Assembly (NCBI GenBank): GCA_003952965.2
Contig: CM025854.1
Span: 21,126,111-21,190,110 of the forward strand
From: Morella rubra
Taxonomy: Eukaryota; Streptophyta; Magnoliopsida; Fagales; Myricaceae
Direction of reading: 5' to 3'
Length of the DNA: 64,000 nt
In this document: piece by piece, positions 37,701 to 49,200 of the stretch
Layout: the number at the start of each line of letters is the position of its first letter
Position numbering within the stretch: the first letter of the stretch is position 1
Position numbers and translations under genes: made by a program
Notes under the pieces: generated by a model
Told to the model about the DNA's origin: nothing
Databases searched by the model: none
The model's input: only the letters and a program-made list of their open reading frames with translations

Positions 37701-40700
37701 ATTTCGATAAATTAATAATTGTATTTCTAATTTCTATTCCTGTGCCAATAAGGTCTATTACTGCCTGTAGGATAAAATTATCAGAAAAAGATCTCACACT
37801 TCATTCTGTCTCTGTCATCGTAAATCCAGCACAAAACCATTTCCTATTCTCTGTCATCTATGATTTTGGACTAGAATGTGCCCATAATCTGTTGTCTTGC
37901 TGGCACACTCAATGAGTGATAATCTACATTGTAGGCCGATGTCTACACTGACTCTTCAGGAGCATGTGCTGCCTTCATTTCTAACATGGATGAAAAAAAT
38001 GACAAGACAGTAGAATTTCAGAATGCGTCATATCACTTGCCTGCGTGGTCTGTTAGCATTCTGCCCGACTGCAAGAACGTAGTATTTAATACAGCAAAGG
38101 TAACTATTCATGTATTCCTTGATCCCTCCATTCTACCGAACATCTTAGGATTGGATCAATATGATGTCCTAGGACAGATGAATACAATATGATTCCAAAA
38201 AGGTTTCACTTCAATTTCTGGAGGACTATCAATGTGCAGTAATAACTAAATTGTATCCGGTTATAGCATCTATGAGCAACGATTTGCATTTAAGATCATA
38301 GGCTGGAAAAGTCAGCACCCATTAACTTGAGCAAACATGGGAGACATTTTATGCACTAGTCGTTATACTATCTTTGCTTTTGGCATTAATGTGTCTTACT
38401 TTCTTCTCAGTGCTTTGTCTGTATAGGAGTAACAAGTGCACTGAAATGGTATTGGCTTTCTCATAAAGAAGTGATCCAAGACATGGTTTCATACACAAAA
38501 ATATTGTCTTTCGTTTATAAATCTAGGTGTTCTGTACATGGTAGGGATGTTTCATAAAAATCTCTCCATACTAAAACCTATTCATAAGTTCATAATGGTT
38601 TGTTATCATGTTGGTAGTTATTTTGAAATTGCTGGGGAGGAACTCCTGATAATCCCCACATCTGGTTTCTCGTATGCTTAAACATCAAATTTTAACAGGT
38701 TAGAACTCAAACCAACATAGTGGAAATGGTACCGGAGGATTTGAAATCATCAGGGGCATCAACAGATAAAGGTGTGAGACCTCTTAGATGGGAAGTATTT
38801 ATGGAGAAAGCTGGGATATGGGGAGAAGCGGACTTTACTAGAAATGGCTTTGTAGATCACATCAATACCACAAAAGATACTACTGACTACCTCTGGTATA
38901 CAACAAGGTTCGTCTTGCTAAAAACCATTAAATATAAGATTTTGTTTTTGTCTTCAAATGTAGTCTAATAGTTTATTTAGAATTGTTAAAGGATGAGATA
39001 CATGCATGTACGTATCTTCTCATTGTAGTGTTTATTTAATTTTTATTGCTCCTATGTCGAAAGTAGAAACATCTCATTAGTTAGAAGCATCTAGGGTTTG
39101 GAGAAAGAGATGAAGGGGACAAAGAGAGCAAAACCTCGTGGAAAGAGTTAGAGAGCATTAATTATCTCTATTCACCTACATGTGTTAACGTCATTAGATG
39201 CTTAAAAATTACAAAAAGCCTGAAATATTCAAGTGTTATGCTTGCTTAGAATATTCCACTATTATGTTAGTAGTATAATCTATTTTGAATATTCTGGTGC
39301 CATACTACTACTCCCCCTGAAGTTTATGCATAGACATCTCCTCCACATCCTGTGGAGGAGATCCAACTGTGAGACAGAGGGGGAGGGGGGGGGGGACTCC
39401 ACCACCAGGAGATTTCTCCCCCACTGCTGATTCACCGAGGAGGTGGATCGGCGCATGGGTTGGGGTGGAGGGGACAATGTCCGGGTTTTTAAAGTTTTTC
39501 TTTTTTGAATTGGTCTAGTATATAAATATCTGAGAACTGCTTTTAAGAACTAGGTTGTTTGCCAAGTTTCCAACAGGTTTTATATAGATTTCGATAAATT
39601 AATAATTGTATTTCTAATTTCTATTCCTGTGCCTTCATAAGGTCTATTACTGCAAAATGTAGGATAAAATTATCAGAAAAAGATCTCACACTCACTGTCT
39701 CTATACATACATAAAAATGCACACATGCATCCGCTGAAACACCCATGCATACACATGAAGCTTTTTATGAACTATAAAATAGAAGAAAAACTTCCTTTGC
39801 TGGAAAGAAGAACGACAGTGAATGTGCAAGTTTTTGGGTATTACATGTTCGGTATGTTCGGATGCCCTCTCTGGTGGGAATTTGTCTGAATCTCAAAACA
39901 GAGTTAAACATGGGTTCCCTTTGTTTTTGCCTGGTGTTTTCTTATGGCTTCACAGAAAAATGCAGAGCTTTTTATTAAATTTTTGAACAGTAGTGGATCT
40001 CTTCTGCTCGCTTCTATATTTTATAAGGTTATGAGGATACAGAATGTAGTAGATATGCATGGTGAATCATGTGTGCTTTTGAGATGTAAATGCAGTTAAA
40101 ACAGATTTTGAGACCCATTCATTTTTCATGTCAGTATATTTGTTAGTGGAAATGAAGAGTTCTTAAAGAATGGAAACCATCCAGTTCTTCTGATTGAATC
40201 CAAGGGTCATGCTCTCCATGCTTTTGTGAATCAGAAACTTCAAGGTTAGTAGGCATTTCTTTCGACATACTATTTTCAGCAGAACACCTCAATCTGGTCA
40301 CACAAATGTTAGATGTTGTCTATAAAGTAGAGCAGTATGGAAATTTTGCAATTTCCATTATATGTCCCACATTTTACTTTTGTAGTCTCTTCATGCTTGG
40401 TTGGTTACATATGATTGGTTATATTACACCTCCCTTTACCCAGAAGGAAAACAATGCGTTATGCCTCAAGGCCTTGGTTCAGGAACTTGCTAGAGAATTT
40501 GTTGTAGCACCATGTTCCAAGAAGTGCCCTGGGAAAACCCCATATTTACTATAATAGCACCAACAACACCTGGTCCTAAACAAAGTACAACAGTTTTAAA
40601 GCCTATCCAAAGATGCAAGACAAGCAGCGATAGGCAAACAGAAAGACGTTTTAACCTTGCTTGGACACTTAAAATTCTCTTGTTGCCAACTTGCCTAGCC

Positions 40701-43700
40701 TATAGAAATGGTGAAGGTACCTAGCAATTTCCTGTGAGGTTGGTAATTTTGTTTTGCTATCACAATCTCAAATGTGATGCATTGTTTCTCAACTTCATTG
40801 AGTGAATGATGGTGACAGATTCACTTGATAGAGAAGGACACATTACTATCTCTGTTTTTATATCCTTCTAGTATCCTTTGGGTCCCGGTTTGCTCTAGAA
40901 GCTACTATAAACAGAAAGTTCTCCTGGCCAATAATTCTTGAAAAACCAAAAATTCTAAATAATGCTTCTACTGCAAGTAATGCCATTTTACCTGAATATT
41001 TAGTACAAATCCTGTGGAAAATATTCTTTTTCCTCCTTGAGTATGCTCAATGAGAACATTACCTAAAATCTCTTTTCCTGATAATTCTAGGTAGCTTGGA
41101 ATTGGAGGCATTTATATTCATGATTCTGTTATGTTGGTGCGTTGGTAAATTTTTTGGCCTGCCATATAGCATTGCTTAGGCTCCAGTCATAAGACTTGCC
41201 ACTAAATGCAAATAGGCCCAAGGTCAGGACCGTATCCAAGTCATCCCCCCAAAACCTTGCTTTGATGGGACCAACACTGGATAGTGGCTTAGTTGCATTT
41301 TTAGCTTTGGCTAATGGTATATCACTACTGCTCAATGATGTCCACATTTTGGGAAAATTACGCTTTACCACCCTAAACTATCACCTCGTTTGGAATTTGC
41401 CCTCCAAACCACCACTCTTGGCAATTGATCCCCTCAACAGCTAGTTGACCCTAGATTACTCTCTTTGACACAAACCACCACTTCTTTGCAATTTGACCCC
41501 AATTTAATCTAACCATTGAGATTGTGCCATGTGGCATAGTTTTCAACGGTTAGATCTTTGATTGAGGGGTAAATTACAAAGAAGTTATAGTTTGAGTGGT
41601 CAATTGTCAAAAATAGTTATTTGGGGGGCCAATTGCAAATAAGGTGGTAGTTTAGGATGGTAAAGTGTAGTTTTCCCCTGCATTTTTCATCCATTTCAGT
41701 TCCCTAGTTTCTATCAGTCATGGTTCTTTCTTCTGTAAATGATGTTAGTGTCCCTAACAATGGTAGTGCATTTCCAGTTAAGTTTATTTATAATTGTTCA
41801 CAAATGTAGAATAGAGATTCCTTTCAAAGTAGATGTATCATTAGAAATGACCAATAGCATCTTGTTCATATTTATTATCTTCTAGGGTACAAGGCTGCTT
41901 ATTATAATCGTAGGTGTTTTGTTTCTATGGCGACAAATTTGCTACCTTTGGACCTGATTTTGGAGTAGTGATTGCTTATCTGGTGGACAATTTTCTTCTG
42001 TATTTCTACCCTTCTTATTTTGAATATTCTTCTGTTGATTTCTATTCAAGCATCATTTCCACATGCATTCTTGAGTACATATGAAGTTTTTTGGTGAGAA
42101 AAAATTCTTGCGAGTATTCTTAGTCATGTTTATGCTTGCTGATCTTCAGCTAGTGCATCTGGAAATGGCACGCATTCACCCTTCAAAGTCAAGAAACCTA
42201 TTTCTCTCAAGGCAGGGAAGAATGAAATTGCTTTGTTAAGCATGACTGTTGGTCTACAAGTAAGTGACTGGTCTTCTGTAAGTCCTGGTTTGTTTGTTCT
42301 GACTGTAAGACACTAACTTTATAGAGCATAAATGGGGATCAGCTGCTAGATGACCTAATCACATTCTGGCTGTAAGATAGTTTCCAGTCACAAAATGAAC
42401 TTCAGTCTGCTGATCTTCTGTCTGAATATGTAGTTTTGATTTAGCGCCTCTTTCCAAATGTCATGAATGTGGAAAGACTTTATTGCATGTATGGGTATTA
42501 TTTTAGACATGTAGTTGCGATTCACCATGTTAAGTTTCCCCATTTGCCTGTCTAATCTGGCATCATCTCATGTTTCAGTGTCACCATAACCCTCCCTATT
42601 CATTAGTAGCTGATTTGTATATAGAAGGTTTTCTTTGCTTTTGTGCATTAGCAAGTAGATTGAGTTACTTTTTTGTGTCACGGATATTTCTAGGGAGCAA
42701 AGAACCCTAGCAGATATTTTCTTTTGATTACTTTACATCTACTTTAGTTCCCAACTATTATTGTAGGGTTTTGTTAGTACAATAGTTTTGAATATTTTTC
42801 TTATTATTTGGGCATCAGGCATTATTTCCACAGCCAATGATCTTTGATTGTTTCGAAACAACATTTATTCCCTTCAGAAGTTAAATTTGATATAAATTAG
42901 AAAACATATCTAGAGCCATTGATTATGTGTCAATAACAATGTAGTTACTTTTTTCATTAAATTATGGAATGTTACATGGCATTTGTTTGCAACTCTGTAT
43001 GCTTTGGTTCTTTTTGGTGCTAGAAACACCTTATTTTGCTTTTCATCAGAACGCAGGAGCATTTTATGAATGGGTGGGAGCAGGACCAACAATTGTCAAG
43101 ATTAAGGGCTTCAATAATGGGACAGTCGACCTCTCATCATATGCATGGACCTACAAGGTGCTTTTCTTCATTTTCCTAACCAGTTTCTTATAGTATTTTG
43201 TAACTTTTCTTCAGCGGGCTGCTGATTTTGATGTAAGGGAGCAGTATAGGTTGAACTTGTTCGCGGTTTCTCATACTCCTCCAGATGTAGATTCTGTATA
43301 CGCTACTGGACAATTAGTTTAGGTCCTTCGAACTATTCTTATAGCTCTTTTTGTTCTCTAATCATCAAAAGGATGTTTTGATAAAGCTAATCATACGTTA
43401 AAGGTCATTAGTATAAAACCTTCGAACTATTCTTATAGCTCTCTTTGTTCTCTAATCATCAAAAGGATCTTTTGATAATGCTAATCATACGTTAAAGGTC
43501 ATTGGTATAAAACCTTCTATTGTCCCTGTGAGGGTCCGAACCAGCTCAAATTGAGGAGTTCAAACACAGATGCTTACATCAGGTTGGCCCTTTTTTCTCC
43601 AAACTAATTGCAATTAAAGCATTTCCTCCTGAAACCTTAGCAGGACTGAACAATCAGATAGGATAATGTGACTAAAATCTTCTGCATAGAATTCTGGCTT

Positions 43701-45252
43701 AAAGGTTTTTGAAAGATTTGCCTCCTTTTTCCTGCTTTTCCCAGATTGGACTGCAAGGAGAACACCTGGGGTTGTACAAGTTCGATGGTGGCCATAACGT
43801 AAATTGGTTATCAGCCCTAGAACCTCCGAAGGAACAGCCTTTGACATGGTACAAGGTAAGCAGTTGGAAAAACAGCTTGTGTGGAAGTACTGAGCTGTCG
43901 TTCTATACAACTCATGATCAGGTGAAAATATTTGTCTTTGCAGGCTGTTGTGGACCCTCCTTTAGGGGATGAACCTATTGGGCTGGATATGTTACACATG
44001 GGGAAAGGTCTGGCTTGGTTGAATGGAGAAGAAATTGGGAGATACTGGCCTCGGAGAAGCTCTGTACATGAAAAGTGTGTTCAGGTGTGTGACTACAGGG
44101 GCAAATTTATGCCGGACAAGTGCTTCACTGGATGTGGAGAACCTACACAAAGATGGTAAGTAATTTTTATTATTATTTTTGAGCGCATGAAATAGGAACT
44201 TACAACAGTTTACCAATCCATGTATTCTATCCTTTTAAGTTGCTGCCAAACTACAATCAGCATCATCCCTCAATTACCTATATTCTAAACGAACTCGAAC
44301 TTTATATTTGTATTTCCTAAATCAAGAAAATCATAATCAGATCACCATTAATGATAGGTTGCAAGAGTTTTAATGGGAAAAAAGCGCACCATGCATCTTC
44401 AGAGTATCATACTCTTTGTTTCATCAATTTACTGATACTGATATGAAAAGTTAGTAGATCGCCATCTTCACGAAACTCAGAGATTTTGTGAAGTCTACAG
44501 AGATGTTGATGGTAATTAGCATTCTCCATATTGGAAGTAAACTGTGATAAGAAGGGGAAAGAAAGCCAAGTTGTGAGAATTTCTAACTTTCTGTATGGAG
44601 CAGGTACCATGTTCCCCGCTCTTGGTTCAAACCATCTGGAAATATTCTGGTGATCTTTGAGGAGAAAGGCGGAGATCCAACAAAAATTAGTTTCTCAAAA
44701 AGGAAAGTCTCAGGTGCATGTGCTGTCGTTGCTGAGGATTACCCTTCCTTTGAACTCGAATCTTGGCTTGCAAATGCAAATGCAAATGCAAGTGTGAAAA
44801 ACAAAAACAAGGGGACTGTGTTTTTGAAGTGCCCCAAGAACACTATTGTATCCGCTGTAAAATTTGCCAGCTTTGGAACTCCTACTGGAACTTGTGGATC
44901 CTACAAAAAGGGAGATTGCCATGATCCTAATTCCATTTCTGTGGTCGAAAAGGTAAGATTTCTTTCTTGCCCTGTGTTTCAATTTCCACTAGTTTGTTGC
45001 TGTAAAAACTAGTTCACTTTTTCTTACCTTCTGTCGGGTGATCATCTTGTCGAAGAGAAGTTCATGATACTCCTGTTTGAATATGAACTAAATAACTGAG
45101 AAGTTCAATACCCTAATATGCTTTCAACATTGTTGCAGATTTGCCTAAACAAAAAGGAATGTGCCATAGAACTAACAGAGGAGAATTTCAGTAAGGGTTT
45201 GTGTCCTGCTGCAGCATATAAGAAGCTAGCTGTGGAAGCAGTGTGCAGCTGA
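28768..45252 (+). CDS. BGAL10: GH35 beta-galactosidase, BGAL10-like, with C-terminal lectin domain and duplicated exons
   Basis: Exons: 28768-28941, 29342-29437, 29919-30031, 30203-30269, 30399-30491, 31618-31761, 32617-32705, 33442-33547, 33715-33802, 33932-34050, 36055-36219 (A), 36819-37027 (B), 40135-40244, 42150-42259, 43050-43157, 43745-43855, 43944-44155, 44604-44952, 45139-45252. With one A-B pair they give 858 residues in one frame. The ATG at 28768 opens a signal peptide ending near LCLAG. GH35 motifs: acid/base Glu185 in IENEYGYY, nucleophile Glu254 in WTENWPGW, then [30 protein letters not shown] in two parts. Similarity to Arabidopsis BGAL10, the apoplastic xyloglucan beta-galactosidase, is high throughout. 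About 110 C-terminal residues form a Cys-rich SUEL-type lectin domain. Exons A and B occur again at 37935-38099 and 38699-38907. Intron 5 starts with GC (30492). The choice of BGAL10 rather than BGAL8-type is from similarity. Confidence 0.9.
34900..35800. mobile_element. possible decayed LTR-retroelement fragments in intron 10
   Basis: This part of the 2-kb intron contains phrases that recur within it (around 34955-34980, 35440-35480 and 35700-35730), including words resembling those common in plant LTR and primer-site regions. No coding part is present. If it is an LTR remnant it is old and incomplete; family unresolved. Confidence 0.25.
35929..37808 (+). repeat. 1.88-kb direct tandem duplication, copy 1
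   Basis: First unit of a head-to-tail duplication with an offset of 1880 bases. It covers the end of intron 10, exon A (36055-36219), an intron, exon B (36819-37027) and part of the next intron, including a G-rich run near 37498-37515. It looks identical to copy 2 except for small differences in its last 250 bases (near 37575, 37615, 37752 and 37763). Confidence 0.95.
37809..39700 (+). repeat. 1.88-kb direct tandem duplication, copy 2
   Basis: Second unit, containing exon copies A' (37935-38099) and B' (38699-38907) with identical coding sequence and splice sites. Exon A' starts in phase 0, while exon B ends two bases into a codon, so B cannot be joined to A' in frame: the joined frame stops at TAG 38011-38013. 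B' joins correctly to exon 13 (40135), and A can join B' in frame. A productive message therefore uses one A and one B only. Confidence 0.93.
41351..41677. mobile_element. fold-back MITE in BGAL10-like intron 13
   Basis: The 5' tip GGGAAAATTACGCTTTACCA and the reverse complement of the 3' tip GGGAAAACTACACTTTACCA match closely, and similarity continues for about 120 bases on each side (CCCTAAACTA, TTTGCAATT, CAATTGA). The flanks CCACATTTT (41342-41350) and CTGCATTTT (41678-41686) agree at 7 of 9 positions, consistent with a worn Mutator-type 9-bp target duplication. No coding sequence. Confidence 0.7.
43325..43512. repeat. 94-bp tandem duplication in an intron
   Basis: Two direct copies, 43325-43418 and 43419-43512, differing at a few positions. 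Both begin CCTTCGAACTATTCTTATAG. They lie in the intron between exons 15 and 16 of the BGAL10-like gene and do not touch a splice site. Confidence 0.9.
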
Positions 45253-46218
45253 AACTACCAATTCAAGGGGAGAGCATATTCAAATCCACGATTTAGCTAA
45301 AAGAAGGGAATAAAAGGGAAATTATGTCACTATTGAGTTTTTCCCCATCCTCTTCTTCTTCACTATTTTTCCTACTATTTTTCCTTTCAAAATGTAATGG
45401 GAAATACGGCCTTTCGTCATTTTTGTTAATTAACGTAAGGAATCGTTGAGCCAATTTCATCCGATGTAATATTTTCTATACTTTTTGAAAAATTGCCGAA
45501 GTCTTAATTGTATTATCAACATGAAGTTCTTCTATCAGATCATTAAATTAAAAAACAAAACAAAAAATGTGACGAACAATATCAAAATCAAGAAAACAAT
45601 TGCATAATTTCATCACCAGAATTACCCTTTTCCAAATGCTGCGTTTGAGCTCATCAGATGCCTGCATAGGGGGTATTTCTGTGCTAAAATTGTGTTCAAG
45701 GATAATAATTAATAAAAATGTGAAAATAGTTTATAAATATTAGATGAAAAAAATAGAAATAAAGATGATTTAAATGAATTTTCATATTCCATATTATTTT
45801 ATAAAATCCCCTCGGTTTGGCTGCGCTTAAATCGTGAACGTTGTTACGTTCTAATCAGAATGGAAGAACTTTCAGACCTGTAGCTAATCCCCAGGAGGTA
45901 GGAAAAAAGGCACGTGTCATTTAGCTAGGAGCGCTTTCTCTAAGAATTTACTTCCTTTTGAGACGTGCTTGCACTTTGCATGCACCATTGAAACGGATTT
46001 AGGAATTCTGGGCCATTGTGAAATTAGTAAGCATTTCGGACCTATTTAGGTGACTAGGTCCAGGACGAGCTACACAGTCAGTCCACTCTAGAGTCCGAAG
46101 CAACCCCCGGGAAAATATTTGCTTCAAGTCGAGAGGGAAAAGAAAACGACAAAGAACAAGAGAAAAAAAAGGAGGAAGATTTCAGAGCAACCCCTCCACA
46201 AAACTCTTGTACTCGACT
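45253..46218. other. intergenic, no gene seen
   Basis: Holds the 3' untranslated region of the BGAL10-like gene and the leader of the next gene. Possible polyadenylation signals are too common in this AT-rich DNA to single out. Purine-rich sequence near 46130-46180 probably lies in the downstream leader. Confidence 0.5.
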
Positions 46219-49200
46219 ATGTCCTCCTCAATCTCCACCACACCGTCCGCGCCCTCTTCAAACCTCTCCTTCTTCTCCCTCCACCTCCGCCACTCGCTCC
46301 CTCCGTTCCTGACCTCGACCTCACTCCCTATCCCGAGTCCCAGCCCTACCGCCTCTCTTCGTCTCACTATCTGCCGCGCCGCCAAGCCCCCCACCGGACC
46401 GGTCAAGAAACGACCGTCCAATAAAAAGAAGAAAAAGAGTAAGGACGGTGGCGGCGCTTCCGAGGCTTTGGATTTCAGCGACATTGAAGTTGTGCGCGAT
46501 ACAGATATTGTTGATAATGACGATGACAGTGACGATGGTGATGCGCGCTTGTTGCCGTACCAACCGATGGGGTTGCCGAAACCGCCGGCTGGGTTCGTCG
46601 TGGATGATCACGGGACGGTTGTGATGGCTTCGGCTCCGGCGAAACGAATTGCCTCCATTGTGAGTTTCTTGTTAGTTCGAATTTCTATTTGTTTGTTGCT
46701 CTTCGCCAAATTTGAGTTCTGATTTAGAAACCTTGGTTACTTTTGTGTTTATTGTGTGCCCGCCGGTAAAATGATTAGTACAGAGGGACAAATAGCATTC
46801 GTGGCATTAACCGTAGATGGTTTATGTGAAAATTCGAAGATGGAACAGAGTCTACATTTGTTGTTTTCCTTTCTTCCAGTGCTCTTGTTGTTTCAATTGA
46901 GGAAATGAGTAGTGCTGGTTATCAATATGACATATAACAGTATCGGTTCCGAATAGTGATTCGAAGCAGTTTAAAAAAAAAAAAAAATCAATCGATGGAC
47001 TTCTATGCTCTGTTAGGTCTTCGTCGTAAACTTGAGGGTTCTAAAGAAGCTTTGGACAGGTTGATCCTATCAATAATCTTCCATTAGAGTGCATTGTAAG
47101 GAGAGTGTTCAGAAGTTCTCAAGGATGTGAATGCATGCTGCTCTGCCCAGTCGACACGTAAGAAATATTGCTGTTTGTATGCAATCTTTCCTGTAGTATA
47201 TTCGAAATTGGTGCTGCTTCTTTCTTGGTACTTAATAGATAGATGATTACTGCAGGCCTGTACAGATATTAAAGAGCACGAACATTGATGGGTGGTCAGC
47301 TGTATGTTTATTCTTCCAACTTATATCTTTAGTGTAGTTTCGTCTTATTCAGACTTGATCTGCTAATCGGTCTTTTGAGTTTTAACACTGGTACATTTGC
47401 TGTGTTTAAGATCATGATAATGCTGATCTTTACATCGAGCTTGCCATTAGTGGCAGATTGCTTTCTTTTATCTTATACATCAACCTAATTACACTAATTG
47501 CCTTTCTGGTTCTTTTGCTATCCAAATAAGAACCTGAATTAGTGCACACTTTGAATTTTGCTTCCCTTATTCTCCCTTTCTCTCCTTGCTCACACGACCA
47601 AGATTCTAACTGGGGTGTAGGACTTGGTTTATTGAAAATGGTTTCTGGTGTTCGTGATTTTTAGGCTTTTAATTTTCTTTCTGTGACTCTACCAAAGTGA
47701 GCTGAACCATGACGAGCTGTGTGTTGCTCAGGCTTGGCTCAGTAGGATTTATGGTGGGATTGAGCTCAGCTGGAGCTTAACTTAAGCTTTCTTTGTCCAG
47801 CTCTAGCTGGATCCCACACAAAAATTTCAAAGCTCAAGCTTGGCTTGGTTGGGCTAACGTGGGAAAAATGAAAGGCCAGGGAGGAGTTATTGGTCTTACT
47901 AAAGCGATAGTTCTGTTCGCTAAGTTATTTTGAAGTAGCGTCTGTGGTACTATAAATGGGGTTTCTAAAAATTGTTTTAGTCTCTAGGTTTTGGAGTTTT
48001 CATCTCTAAGTTACAATCGGCTTCTAAAGGCTATGTTTGGTTTAAATCTCAAAACAGTTTTTTGTGTTTGTTTTTTTTTGGAAGTAGTGTAGATTCTCTT
48101 GGCATTGTTGAAAAGTTTGTTAAAAGTTGTTGGAGTTTATAAAAAGTCTGTTAAAAGCTGTTGGAATTTGTAAAAAGTTATTGGGATTGGTGAAAAGGTA
48201 TTGGAATTGATGAAAAAGTGATTGTGAAAATTTTTTTAAACGAATTTGAGATCAATCCAAACATAGCCAAAATCTCTCTCTGACCTTCCAATTTGTCAAG
48301 TCCATGAGATATCCTTTCCAGTATCAGTTTAAATTAGAGTTGGTCTCTTTCAACTTTTAAAAGCTCTACCATCTCAAAATAGCAGATTGTTTTCACCTTT
48401 GATATTAGTTGAACCTTCGGGAGTGGAAGTCCACATAGATTGTTTTGAAGTTCCCTTGAAGCTTAAGTTTATTAGAAGGAAACAAAGTAATATCCTGTTT
48501 TGGGTGCTTAACGAGCAAACACAAGTTTCTAGGGGAGCTTCTAAGGCATACTTATCATGTAGCCCCAATCAGACATGTTGCATTTGTTATACTTTGGAAT
48601 AAAATCATGACCAAGTAGTTGAGGACTTGTATCTCTTTCCTGTACCTTCATCTTTGTGATGGACATCATTAATCCAGTAATCTTCAACCAATAATCCAAG
48701 CGCAAGCACCAATTGATCCTCCATTCTGCCTTGTACCTCTTGTTTTATGGTTCTAGGATCATTCAAGGCGTTCTCTTCCGCTTGTGTTTTGTATCCTCGA
48801 GACCACTCTCCAGTGTATCCAAAGACTCACAATCAACTTTCAAAATCTCCAGATGACCTTCCAATTCATCAAGCGTGACCCATACTCTTTATTTGAATTT
48901 ATGATAGTTTTGTAAAACAACTTGGTGTTTATTATCAATTAAAAATTTAGCATTACACTTAGGGATTTTCTTAAGAACTTGGGGTTTGTTTGCTTATGAA
49001 AATAAGAAGAGGCTTTTTTGTTGTTTCCCTAAAGAAACACTGCTTCTGTGGAAAATTGAAGTAAATCTATAGCTACTCGTGGTTCTAACATCATAATTAG
49101 CTCAAATCAATTTAGCTAAGGAACCTGCATCAAGGCAGGTTAGCTTGATTTTTTTCCTTGGTGGTTAGAATCGAGGTGTATTAAGCAATCTTTGTGTCTT

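Noticed and set aside
37935-38907. Reading the duplicated exon pair as a longer protein with a repeated domain
   Set aside because: The phases do not allow both pairs to be joined in frame; the series stops at 38011.
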